From positions 1 through 38,232 of the forward strand of contig JANRIC010000029.1 in the NCBI GenBank assembly GCA_033765345.1: a DNA stretch of 38,232 bases. The letters are read 5' to 3'. This DNA comes from JANRIC01 sp033765345 (GTDB lineage Bacteria; Bacteroidota; Bacteroidia; Cytophagales; Microscillaceae). The position numbers were made by a program, and so were the translations under genes. The notes beneath the pieces are model-generated. The model ran no database searches, was not told the origin of the DNA, and saw only the letters and a program-made list of their open reading frames with translations. This document shows positions 1 through 8,288 of this stretch, in pieces; the first letter of the stretch is position 1; every line of letters starts with the position of its first letter.

Positions 1-1
1 A

Positions 2-73
2 ATACTATTAGACAAAGGTTTAGCAGATTTGTACGCAAAACTTTATCCTTTTCTAAAAAAGAGTATATGTTAA
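2..73 (+). CDS. Possible 3' end of an upstream gene (partial)
   Basis: Frame 2 is open from the window edge to a TAA at 71-73. The 23 residues end in a helix-like stretch (LADLYAKLYPFLKKSIC) that reads like protein. Frame 1 is also open to 126, so the choice of frame is uncertain. No family can be recognised from so short a piece; it may be nothing. Confidence 0.25.
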   Translation: MLLDKGLADLYAKLYPFLKKSIC

Positions 74-146
74 ATTTACATTTCAAACTTTGGGCCTATC
101 AATATAATCTTAATGTTATCAGTTAAAAATTAACACTATCAAAAAC

Positions 147-740
147 GTGATAAAAGAATATAACTTCAATGATTTGATTGGAAGTATTTGGCAGCTTGGG
201 CTTTGTTTCTTCTGCCAAGCTACATTAGCTCAGTCTATAGAAGCTTCTCAGGCTGATTATGACCGTGTTGTATTTGCCGGAGGATGTTTTTGGCACCTAG
301 ACTCCGCTTTTACAAAAGTAAAAGGGGTGGTCTCGACTCAGGTTGGCTTCACTGGAGGGCAAACTCCTTTTCCTCAATACAGACAGGTTGCTAGTGGCAC
401 TTCGGGTCATGTGGAGGCTATTCAAGTTGTTTTTGACACAAAGCAGGTCAGTTATACGGAATTAATTGTTTATTTTTTGGATTTTCATAACCCTACTTAT
501 CCTTATCGACAAACACCTGGACCTGGGGCACAATACCAATCGATTATCTTTTACCGAGATTCTACACATTACAAAATCGCCAAGGAAATCCTGCAAAAGG
601 TTCAAAAATCGGGTAAGTATACACTTCGTATTCAAACAAAGGTACAGAAAGTAAGTCCCTTCTACCCCGCCGAGGCCTATCATCAGAAGTATCTCGATAA
701 AAAACACCAGCGTTGTCCGGCAATGAATTCGGGAAATTAA
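147..740 (+). CDS. msrA: Exported peptide-methionine (S)-S-oxide reductase MsrA
   Basis: Reduces methionine-S-sulfoxide in proteins or as free amino acid, using a catalytic cysteine. The MsrA core starts near residue 42 with GGCFW (Cys47). Residues matching the E. coli active site are present: Tyr78 in PQYRQV, Glu90 in SGHVEA and Tyr130 in GAQYQS. Cys190 near the C-terminus could be the resolving cysteine. The usual GCFWxxE motif reads GCFWHLD and VGYxGG reads VGFTGG, both conservative changes outside the catalytic trio. A hydrophobic stretch at residues 12-29 ending in ATLAQS looks like a signal peptide, so the enzyme probably works in the periplasm. The start is a GTG at 147; no better in-frame ATG precedes the core. 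No msrB domain is fused or adjacent. Confidence 0.93.
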   Translation: MIKEYNFNDLIGSIWQLGLCFFCQATLAQSIEASQADYDRVVFAGGCFWHLDSAFTKVKGVVSTQVGFTGGQTPFPQYRQVASGTSGHVEAIQVVFDTKQVSYTELIVYFLDFHNPTYPYRQTPGPGAQYQSIIFYRDSTHYKIAKEILQKVQKSGKYTLRIQTKVQKVSPFYPAEAYHQKYLDKKHQRCPAMNSGN

Positions 741-819
741 TTTTCATTTATTTCTGAAAATGATGAAACCACCTTTGTTTGATTTCGTGAAAAAGGATGG
801 TATCACCTATAAATCCAAT

Positions 820-1740
820 ATGAAAAAAATAATTATACCTGGTGGCAGCGGTTTTCTTGGAAAGCTATTAGCGCAATATTTTGTTGAGAAAGGATACGAA
901 GTAGTTATTTTCAGCAGAAACCCTAAGAAAAATAATCAATCGGGGGCTTTTGAAATCTACTGGGATGGGAAAAATCCAGGAGATTGGCAATCACATCTGG
1001 AAGGTGCAGAATTGCTGGTAAACCTAGCTGGGCGTTCGGTAAATTGTCGCTATACCCAACGTAATAAGGCTGAGATTTTAAATTCAAGAATTCACTCTAC
1101 TCAGGCGATTGGTTCGGCGATTCTGGCTTGCAAAACCCCTCCTAAATTGTGGATCAATTCCAGTTCTGCCACAATCTATACCCATAATCAAGGTCAAGCC
1201 CATGATGAATATGAGGGCATTAGGGGGAGTAATTTTTCTGAAAACGTATGCAAAGAATGGGAGAAAGTGTTTGACAGCTTTGAAACCCCACAAACCCGTA
1301 AGGTATTACTAAGATTATCTATTGTCATGGGGAAAAACGGGGGGGCACTTCCGGTCTATACTCGCTTGGTAAAATGGGGTTTGGGAGGAGCGCAATCAGG
1401 CGGGAAGCAGTATATCAGTTGGATTCACGAGTCGGACTTTTGTAGGTTGGTTGATTGGTTCAATCAGCACCCTGAGGCAAGTGGTGTATTTAATGGGGCA
1501 TCTCCTTATCCGATTAAGAACCAGGAATTCATGCAAATCCTGCGCAAAATTTATGGGATGCCGATAGGATTGGCTGCAACACGGTTTATGCTGGAAGTTG
1601 GGGCATTATTTATAGGCACAGAAACCGAATTGGTGCTTAAAAGCCGCTGTGTAGTATCTAAAAGACTTTCTGAGCTTGGTTTTTCGTTTGAATTTCCAGA
1701 AATGAAGGGTGCTTTAGAAAACTTGAAACAACATACCTGA
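820..1740 (+). CDS. TIGR01777 family SDR / epimerase-like protein (YfcH type)
   Basis: An extended short-chain dehydrogenase-like protein of about 306 residues. It begins MKKIIIPGGSGFLG, the Rossmann nucleotide-binding motif GGSGFLG, and continues with the family's LVNLAGRSVNCRYT segment and a WINSSSATIY segment holding the active-site-region serines. This matches the TIGR01777 group related to E. coli YfcH, whose physiological substrate is not established. The frame is open from an ATG at 760, which would add 20 residues; the start at 820 is preferred because the Rossmann fold normally begins within a few residues of the N-terminus. It follows msrA on the same strand with a gap of 79 bases (19 from the upstream ATG), so co-transcription is possible. 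Confidence 0.9.
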   Translation: MKKIIIPGGSGFLGKLLAQYFVEKGYEVVIFSRNPKKNNQSGAFEIYWDGKNPGDWQSHLEGAELLVNLAGRSVNCRYTQRNKAEILNSRIHSTQAIGSAILACKTPPKLWINSSSATIYTHNQGQAHDEYEGIRGSNFSENVCKEWEKVFDSFETPQTRKVLLRLSIVMGKNGGALPVYTRLVKWGLGGAQSGGKQYISWIHESDFCRLVDWFNQHPEASGVFNGASPYPIKNQEFMQILRKIYGMPIGLAATRFMLEVGALFIGTETELVLKSRCVVSKRLSELGFSFEFPEMKGALENLKQHT

Positions 1741-1748
1741 TCAAATGC

Positions 1749-1765
1749 TTACATATATTATGTAA
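1749..1765 (+). terminator. Small AT-rich hairpin after the epimerase gene
   Basis: A perfect 7-bp inverted repeat TTACATA / TATGTAA with a 3-nt loop lies 9 bases after the stop codon at 1740. It is AT-rich and lacks a clear T-run, so terminator activity is a weak inference. Confidence 0.25.
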
Positions 1766-1915
1766 AATGCATTAAAATCTTACTTAGCCTACCTTTTGAG
1801 TGAGATATTTACTAATTTTTTGTATTAATTAGTAAATTCACAATTTCCTATTCGAAAATACGTGCCAGAAGATGATATATTTTACGTCTGAAAGCCCTTA
1901 GAACGTAACGGTTTT

Positions 1916-4384
1916 ATGTTTAAGCTGATTAAAAAATATGAAAAAGAAAATTTAGAAAAACTCTCTAGAGATGAGTTGATAGAGATCATTCTTTCTCAGC
2001 AGGAAGAGGGATCGGAGGATTTATTGGTTTCTAAGGATTTTCCAAAATTATTCATAGACCGCCTACCTTTGATTATAGATATCCTGCCTTTTTCTTTTAT
2101 TTACTTGGATAAAAGCCTGGAATATACCTATTTTAATAACAAGGCAAAGGAACTTTTCAACTGTGAATTAGACAAGATTTTTGGATCAAAACCCAATCAA
2201 GCACTCAGTTCCAATCATTTTCAACAGATCAAACCGTTTTTAGCAAGGGCTTTGGGCGGTGAAATGCTTGATTTTAAGGCTGAACTGACACTTCTTGAAT
2301 TTACGGTACAGCATCTCAATTACACGGTCATTCCAGATTTACAGTCTGGTACACAGCCCGACGGTCTTTTTGTATTTATCCAGGAGGTAAGTTATTACGA
2401 GAATACTATACTCCAATTGCGGCAATCGGTAGAGCGAATGGATTTAGCCATTCAGGTAGCAAATATTGGTATTTGGTGCTTTGATTATACACAGAATCAC
2501 CTGGAGGTCAATGATATTATGTATAAAATGTATGAGGTAGAGGCTGACGGTATGCATGAGAGTGCTGATGTATGGCAGGATATGATACACCCTGACGACA
2601 AGCCGAAACTAGAAGAATTATATAAAAAACTCCTCGAGGGAACAACAAATGATTCCAGGATAGATAGCCTCCATCGTATCATTACCCTAAAAGGAGAGAT
2701 AAAATATGTCAGGACAATTTTTCAATTATTTAAAGATGAGCAAAACAATCCCATCAAACTATTGGGTATTAACCTGGATATTACTTCTTCGGTCAAATCT
2801 GAAAACAAACTGATTGAAAGGGAAAAACTCTACCGTACGCTGGCTGAGAATTTTCCCAACGGTATTATTTTTATTTTGGATCAGGAGCTAAAATACAAGT
2901 TTGCAGCCGGCTCGGAGCTTCCTAATATCATCAACGAGCTGCATCAAATAAAAAGTAGAAATGTCTATGATATTGCTCCCCCCGAAATTGTGAGCAAAGC
3001 TCAGGAAAATTTTGCCCATGTGTTTCAGGGGAATACTCGGAATTTTGAAATAAAACTTGGGAAAAATTTAAGTTATCTCATCAGTGCCATCCCTTTGTAT
3101 GCCAAAGACGGATCAATTCCTGAGATCATGGTGGTATCACAAAATATTACCGAACTTAAAAAAGCAGAAGAAAGAATTAGGAAATTATTTATCAAAAAAT
3201 ATCACCTCACTCGTGAACTCAAAGCACGCGAAGAAGAACTGAAAAAAACGCTTGATATGGTGCTGAATCTCAACAAAGCACTTAGCCAAAGTCAGGCCTA
3301 TCAAACGGCTATTTTGAATAATACCAGTCATGCATTTTATTTACTGAATACCAAACTGGAAATTCTTACCTACAACCGGGCTGCTCGAAGGAATATTAAA
3401 GAAGCTCAGGGGATGAGTATTCGACGCGGCGAGATATTTTTGCAATACCTGAAAGACTCCGAAATAGAATTATTCAAAGAGCACTTTCAGAAGGCCTTGT
3501 CTGGAAAAATCACCGAAAATGTCCGTGAAATCATTACTTCACACCATACAAAAATGTGGGTAAGTTATCGTTTTGCGCCTGCTTACGATCATCAAGGGCA
3601 TATTTTTGGAGTGACTTATAGTACCCTCGATATTACCCGACTCAAAGAAACCGAAAGAGAGCTGATTATTGCTAAAGAAAGGGCGGAGGAAATGATTCGC
3701 CTTAAGACTAACTTTTTGGCCAATATGTCTCATGAAATCAGAACGCCCCTCAATGGCATTCTTGGTCTGGCGCAGGTAATAGCAAAAGAAAAAGATTTAA
3801 AAAAAATTCAGGAATATGTTGCCTTACAAAAAGAAAGTGGGGTTAGATTACTCAATACCCTAACTGGCATTTTAAATCTCTCTCGTTTGGAAGCAGAGCA
3901 CAGTGATTCTCCTTTAAAGCCGATTCCTATCAATCATATCATCCGTGAAAATATAAAAACACTGGATACACTAGCAAAAAACAAGGGTATTTTTTTGGTA
4001 GCACATACTTTTCAGCACGAATTGTATTGTTTGGGAGATGAAAATCTATTATTCCAGATTTTAAATAATATTATTGGAAACGGAATTAAATTTACACATA
4101 CAGGGCATATACTTATAGAAACCGGGCTGAGTCCTGATCGCACCGAGTTTATGTTTATCCGGGTGACAGATACTGGTATAGGAATAGACGAATCATTCCT
4201 AAGTAAGATTTTTGACCCTTTTACACAAGAAAGTTCAGGTCAAAATCGTAATTTTGAAGGGAGTGGGTTGGGCTTATCAATCACCAAAAAATATGTAGAA
4301 CTTCTGGGCGGAAAAGTATCTGTATCCAGTAAAAAAAACCAGGGTAGTGTCTTTGAGATTGTTTTACCTCTATATAATCCATAA
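1916..4384 (+). CDS. Soluble multi-PAS sensor histidine kinase
   Basis: Two-component sensor kinase of 822 residues without transmembrane segments, so it senses an intracellular signal. Reading in order: a short N-terminal helical part, a PAS-like domain around 50-165, a PAS_3-type domain around 175-295 (with IHPDDKPKLEEL and the closing NLDITSSV), a third PAS around 300-415, a fourth around 460-580 (closing TLDITRLKE), then HisKA with the phospho-acceptor His606 in NMSHEIRTPLNG, and a HATPase domain with the N-box around 719-726 (NIIGNGIKFT), DTGIGI and GSGLGLS (around 782-788). Coiled-coil stretches join the PAS domains and lead into HisKA. The receiver at 4396 follows after 11 bases, so the pair is probably one operon and one phosphorelay. 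The upstream region has no recognisable signal for the stimulus. Confidence 0.95.
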   Translation: MFKLIKKYEKENLEKLSRDELIEIILSQQEEGSEDLLVSKDFPKLFIDRLPLIIDILPFSFIYLDKSLEYTYFNNKAKELFNCELDKIFGSKPNQALSSNHFQQIKPFLARALGGEMLDFKAELTLLEFTVQHLNYTVIPDLQSGTQPDGLFVFIQEVSYYENTILQLRQSVERMDLAIQVANIGIWCFDYTQNHLEVNDIMYKMYEVEADGMHESADVWQDMIHPDDKPKLEELYKKLLEGTTNDSRIDSLHRIITLKGEIKYVRTIFQLFKDEQNNPIKLLGINLDITSSVKSENKLIEREKLYRTLAENFPNGIIFILDQELKYKFAAGSELPNIINELHQIKSRNVYDIAPPEIVSKAQENFAHVFQGNTRNFEIKLGKNLSYLISAIPLYAKDGSIPEIMVVSQNITELKKAEERIRKLFIKKYHLTRELKAREEELKKTLDMVLNLNKALSQSQAYQTAILNNTSHAFYLLNTKLEILTYNRAARRNIKEAQGMSIRRGEIFLQYLKDSEIELFKEHFQKALSGKITENVREIITSHHTKMWVSYRFAPAYDHQGHIFGVTYSTLDITRLKETERELIIAKERAEEMIRLKTNFLANMSHEIRTPLNGILGLAQVIAKEKDLKKIQEYVALQKESGVRLLNTLTGILNLSRLEAEHSDSPLKPIPINHIIRENIKTLDTLAKNKGIFLVAHTFQHELYCLGDENLLFQILNNIIGNGIKFTHTGHILIETGLSPDRTEFMFIRVTDTGIGIDESFLSKIFDPFTQESSGQNRNFEGSGLGLSITKKYVELLGGKVSVSSKKNQGSVFEIVLPLYNP

Positions 4385-4395
4385 TTTGATTTTTT

Positions 4396-4761
4396 ATGAA
4401 AAAAATTTTATACGTTGAAGATGATAAGATTAATGCTTTGATTATTAGAAAATTACTTCAGGATAAGTATGAAGTTGAAATCGCCCCGGAAGGTCAAACC
4501 TGCCTAAAACTTGTAAAACAAAATACCTATGACTTAATCCTGATGGACATTAATCTGGGAAACGACCAGATGGACGGTGTAAAGACCAGGGAAGAGGTAC
4601 GAAAATTACTGGGCGCAAAATCTCCTCAGATCGTAGCGGTTACTGCTTTTGCTATGCCCGAAGATCAGGCTAAGTTCTTAAAACTGGGTTTTGATGCTTA
4701 TATATCCAAACCCATTGAAGAAAATATGCTGCAAGCCTTGCTGAATAGGTTATTTAAATAA
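4396..4761 (+). CDS. Single-domain response regulator (receiver)
   Basis: A stand-alone receiver domain of 121 residues. The acidic pocket is at EDD (8-10), the phospho-acceptor is Asp51 in LILMDINLG, the switch threonine is Thr83 in VAVTAFA, and the conserved lysine is Lys105 in YISKPI. There is no DNA-binding or enzymatic output domain, so it must act by protein-protein contact or as a phosphate shuttle, as CheY-like proteins do. It directly follows the PAS histidine kinase, its probable partner. It ends 21 bases before the convergent stop of the minus-strand operon, and no terminator hairpin is visible between them. Confidence 0.95.
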   Translation: MKKILYVEDDKINALIIRKLLQDKYEVEIAPEGQTCLKLVKQNTYDLILMDINLGNDQMDGVKTREEVRKLLGAKSPQIVAVTAFAMPEDQAKFLKLGFDAYISKPIEENMLQALLNRLFK

Positions 4762-4781
4762 ATCAATGCCCACACAGAGTT

Positions 4782-7178
4782 TTAAGGTATTTTAAAAGGT
4801 GTTACTTGATAAAAAATCGTTTTTTGGATGGGTATTCCTTCCGAGGTAATCCCTTGGAAAATAAGCTCAAAATCGCCTATTTCATCTGAATGATAAAACT
4901 CAAGGGCTTTTTCTAGGGAATTGATTTCTGGTTGCCAAGTGATTAAATATCTCAGATCTGGGATATGGTTTTTTCTGGATTCTTCCAGACTATACTGAGG
5001 TGCATCAAATGTTTCGGATAGGTGATAACCTTCTACCTGAATTACATTTGGATTTTGAGAAAGATTGATATTCCTTTTTTTTGTGGTAAAATCTGCTACT
5101 CCGCTAGTGAATAATACTCCACCCAACTTACGAAGGGTTTGAAAAGCAGCATATACCTCGATACGTTCCAAATGATCAGGGCTAAGATTTAAGATCAAAT
5201 CCTGGTCGAAGGTGGGTTGTCCGTCCACTAAAAATAAAGGTTTTTGTGAATAAAGTCCTGCATTTAAATCTTCTGGGGCAATTCTAAGTTTTATTATTCC
5301 ATCCCTGGAACGCGCTGTAAGAAAATGTAATGCTTCACGAATAATCTCCATAACATTGGGAAAGGGTATGTATTCATTCATAATGACAGTCTGTGAAGGC
5401 TTAAAATTTTTAAGCAGAGGGATAAAAGTCAATGAATCGGTTTTTTGGGCTGAAACCAGGTCATAATTGGTTTTAACCAATTTTTTGAGGGCATAGTCTT
5501 GTAAATAGTCTCTGACCCTGTCAGAATACTTCAAAGCAGCACTTTGAACCTGATACCTACCAAAAGGATGATCTTGAATTTTTACTTGAATCGGATTATT
5601 TTCGTGGCTACCTCGATTTAAATTAAAATAATAAAATGTGCGTTTTCCATAAAACTCTTTTATGGTTTCTTCAAACATGCCTTCGGGTTGGCGGCTTGGT
5701 TTTTCAGAAGAGCTTTGATCTTCTAGGGTAAAACGGCTTATGATGTCTGACTGTACCGCCAAGCCACTTTGTACGTCTTTTAAGGTAGTACGAAGGATAA
5801 ACTGATCGTTTTGGTTTTCCAGAGGAAGCCTAGGAGGAGATGATTTTATAAAATTTTTCATTTTTTGCGTAACCAGTGCTCGGTTAAGTGCTTGGTCTAT
5901 TTGCTCATCTCCGATATTTTGTCTATAAAAATTAGGGTTTTCCATCAAGCCATCTAAAGCATGACTAAATAAGAAGTAGGTACATAAATCTGCCTGATGG
6001 AGATTTAAATTTTTTTGGAGTTTATTTTTGACAAATAATTGGAAGTTTCCTGTTGGCAAACTTCCGTTAGGAGATTTAATTTGAACTTGTGCACTTATTT
6101 TTTCACGTATTTGAATCGTATTCTGACGAAGATTCATATCCAAAAAAGGATGTTGTCCCCAATCATTAAAAATAATTCTCTGAGCGAGCAATTGATTTTC
6201 TTTCCCATAAAAACGAATCTCAAGCAGTCCTTGAGGAAATTTACGCGCTGAATGGGTTTGTTTCTCATAAAAATATCCTGAATCGTGTAAGCTTAGATTA
6301 AAAAGTATAGACTCCATGAGCTTTCCCTGGTATAGAATATGACAGTTAGCAGCCTTATAGGAGCTTTCATTGCCAAAAAGCTCTATGTGTAGTTGTTGGG
6401 GGTTATTTTCTACCCGAACGGCAAATCCAGGTATTTGTACAGCAGGCAATACAAAGCTTTGAGAAGCTCCGTTGGTGGTGTGTATGACCGCCCGATAGCT
6501 TTTACCAGCCTTGGGAATCCACTCAAAAACGCCCAATCCTCGTGGGGCTTCTTTGTACATAGAGTCTTCATAAAAAAGACTTTGAAAGTTCAGCAGAGTA
6601 CTATCCGAATCATCTTTTAGGTATCCTTTTACTGCGGCTCCTTCGCCGTCTGAGTTTTGAGCCTGAAAAACAAGCCGATTGGGAACCCCAGCAATTAAAC
6701 TCCCACCTTCCGGGAAAAAATCTACAGTTATATTGGATTTCAGGGAATTTTCTTGATGGGGAAGCCTGTCAGGGTCAGGATGATAGATTGATATTGATTG
6801 TTTATAAAAGGCTTCTGCTCCATAAGGCAATAGTGAGGCTGTATAAGCCCGCATGTGATAGATGCCCGTATCCCAATCATCAGGAATAAGGAATGAGCCA
6901 AAAGCTGAACGATGGTTTATTTTGAGCATGAGGTGCTTAAGTACTTTGCCCTCAGAGTTGGTAATATCCAAATATACCACAGGACTAAAGTCCTCTCCAG
7001 TGTTTTGTATATAGATTTTAAACCATATAAACTCCCCCAAAACATAAAAATCTTTGTCTAGGTGTACATAAACAAATTCTTTGGGGTAATCCCCCCCTTT
7101 TTGTTGTTGGGCAGGGAGTTTTTCTAGGCATAAAACCAATAGGGTGATTCCGATCAGGATATTTTTAGCATACAACAT
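4782..7178 (-). CDS. Exported MG2-like protein with TonB plug-like C-terminal domain
   Basis: A 798-residue protein with a signal peptide (residues 1-23, ending LPAQ). Residues about 30-140 (EFVYVHLDKDFYVLGEFIWF, then DITNSEGKVL and DDWDTGIYHMRAYT) resemble the MG2 beta-sandwich of alpha-2-macroglobulin-type proteins found in many Bacteroidota. The middle part is predicted beta-rich. Near residues 640-710, PLFLVDGQPTFDQDLILN, DHLERIEVY and LGGVLFTS resemble the plug domain of TonB-dependent receptors, but no beta-barrel follows. It is the last gene of a minus-strand operon after a TonB receptor and a DUF4249 lipoprotein. Such triplets recur in this phylum; their role is unknown. An accessory role in transport or surface-protein handling is only inference. 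Confidence 0.8.
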   Translation of the reverse strand: MLYAKNILIGITLLVLCLEKLPAQQQKGGDYPKEFVYVHLDKDFYVLGEFIWFKIYIQNTGEDFSPVVYLDITNSEGKVLKHLMLKINHRSAFGSFLIPDDWDTGIYHMRAYTASLLPYGAEAFYKQSISIYHPDPDRLPHQENSLKSNITVDFFPEGGSLIAGVPNRLVFQAQNSDGEGAAVKGYLKDDSDSTLLNFQSLFYEDSMYKEAPRGLGVFEWIPKAGKSYRAVIHTTNGASQSFVLPAVQIPGFAVRVENNPQQLHIELFGNESSYKAANCHILYQGKLMESILFNLSLHDSGYFYEKQTHSARKFPQGLLEIRFYGKENQLLAQRIIFNDWGQHPFLDMNLRQNTIQIREKISAQVQIKSPNGSLPTGNFQLFVKNKLQKNLNLHQADLCTYFLFSHALDGLMENPNFYRQNIGDEQIDQALNRALVTQKMKNFIKSSPPRLPLENQNDQFILRTTLKDVQSGLAVQSDIISRFTLEDQSSSEKPSRQPEGMFEETIKEFYGKRTFYYFNLNRGSHENNPIQVKIQDHPFGRYQVQSAALKYSDRVRDYLQDYALKKLVKTNYDLVSAQKTDSLTFIPLLKNFKPSQTVIMNEYIPFPNVMEIIREALHFLTARSRDGIIKLRIAPEDLNAGLYSQKPLFLVDGQPTFDQDLILNLSPDHLERIEVYAAFQTLRKLGGVLFTSGVADFTTKKRNINLSQNPNVIQVEGYHLSETFDAPQYSLEESRKNHIPDLRYLITWQPEINSLEKALEFYHSDEIGDFELIFQGITSEGIPIQKTIFYQVTPFKIP

Positions 7179-7218
7179 ATATGTATAATCTACAGTGATT
7201 TGTTCAATTTAAGTATTT

Positions 7219-8286
7219 TTAAGGATTCCAATATTCAGGGGATGTCAGGCTATATGCTCCGCCAAAACGACGACAATCATCACAAAAATCTCTGCTGACG
7301 AATAAACAAGGATTATTATAGCTGGATGCGGCTTTAAACGTATATCTCTTATACTGTACAGCCGAAGCCCCAAAATATCCCAAAATTGTCTCATTGGGGT
7401 CATTTATATTTTGGATATTCCCTTTGACACGAAACGGGGCAGGATCAAAGATATTTCCTTGATTGTTGAGTAGTTTTTTGATCTTTTCCCAGTATTGAAA
7501 AGCTTCGGGCGTCAAAGAATACTGCCCGACGAGCATACTAAAGCCATAATAAAATCTAAAGTCGAAATTATCAGCTCCAAATAGAAGTATTTGCGGGCTC
7601 AAATATTTGCCGTTAGTTGTTTGGTCACTAAAAATTATAAGCTCATCTTCAAAAGGATCAAGGGGAGGAGGATTCAGGGAATAATAACAGGCAAAAGGTA
7701 TGGCACTTCCCGGGGGAGTATTCTGAGAAAGCAATAACATGGTGGTTTCGCCCACCCATTTCCATTTATAAAAATTTTTTTCATTAGCAGGATCTTGGCA
7801 ATAAGCATAAATCTTTAGATTTTTGACTGCATCCAGACGATCATTAATCAACACCGTAGTATCTATGACTTCGTGTCTGATACTATCCAACCCAGGTACA
7901 GGCTGCATCGTTTCGGAGAGAGATTGGTATTGCTTGCCTTCGGGAGTCTCGATGAACAAGGTATACGTTCGCCCCACTTCACCGTTAAAATCATTATTTT
8001 CATAAACACCTGAGCTTTGTTCTGTAAAAAACACGGTATTACCCAAGTCATCTTGTACACTTACTAAGGCACCTGAGAGTCCCACAGGAATTTGAGGGTT
8101 CTCTTCCTGGTCAGCTAAATAAGGTAAGGTGTAATTCAGCTTAATTTGTTGTGAACCTATTTGGTCTGTAATGAGACCTTCCACCACCAAAATAGGATCT
8201 TCGGTTTTAATATCCAGTTCAATTTGTCGAATACAAGAAATGAACAAAAATAACATACACACAGAAAACAAAATTTTGTATTTCAT
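7219..8286 (-). CDS. DUF4249 family lipoprotein
   Basis: A 355-residue protein starting with a lipoprotein signal; the lipobox reads LFISC with Cys18. The following IELDIKTEDPILVVEGLITD and the C-terminal Cys-containing segment DFCDDCRRFGG are typical of DUF4249 proteins, which in Bacteroidota are almost always encoded next to a TonB-dependent receptor. Here the gene starts 2 bases after the receptor's stop codon, so the two are translated from one message and probably coupled. By analogy with SusD-like partners it may be a surface lipoprotein that helps capture the receptor's substrate, but no function is established. The substrate cannot be told from sequence. Confidence 0.85.
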   Translation of the reverse strand: MKYKILFSVCMLFLFISCIRQIELDIKTEDPILVVEGLITDQIGSQQIKLNYTLPYLADQEENPQIPVGLSGALVSVQDDLGNTVFFTEQSSGVYENNDFNGEVGRTYTLFIETPEGKQYQSLSETMQPVPGLDSIRHEVIDTTVLINDRLDAVKNLKIYAYCQDPANEKNFYKWKWVGETTMLLLSQNTPPGSAIPFACYYSLNPPPLDPFEDELIIFSDQTTNGKYLSPQILLFGADNFDFRFYYGFSMLVGQYSLTPEAFQYWEKIKKLLNNQGNIFDPAPFRVKGNIQNINDPNETILGYFGASAVQYKRYTFKAASSYNNPCLFVSRDFCDDCRRFGGAYSLTSPEYWNP

Positions 8287-8288
8287 GG

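Noticed and set aside
289..310. Possible loss of the catalytic glutamate in MsrA (GCFWHLD instead of GCFWxxE)
   Set aside because: That position is E. coli Glu56; the catalytic Glu94 equivalent is conserved as Glu90 in SGHVEA.
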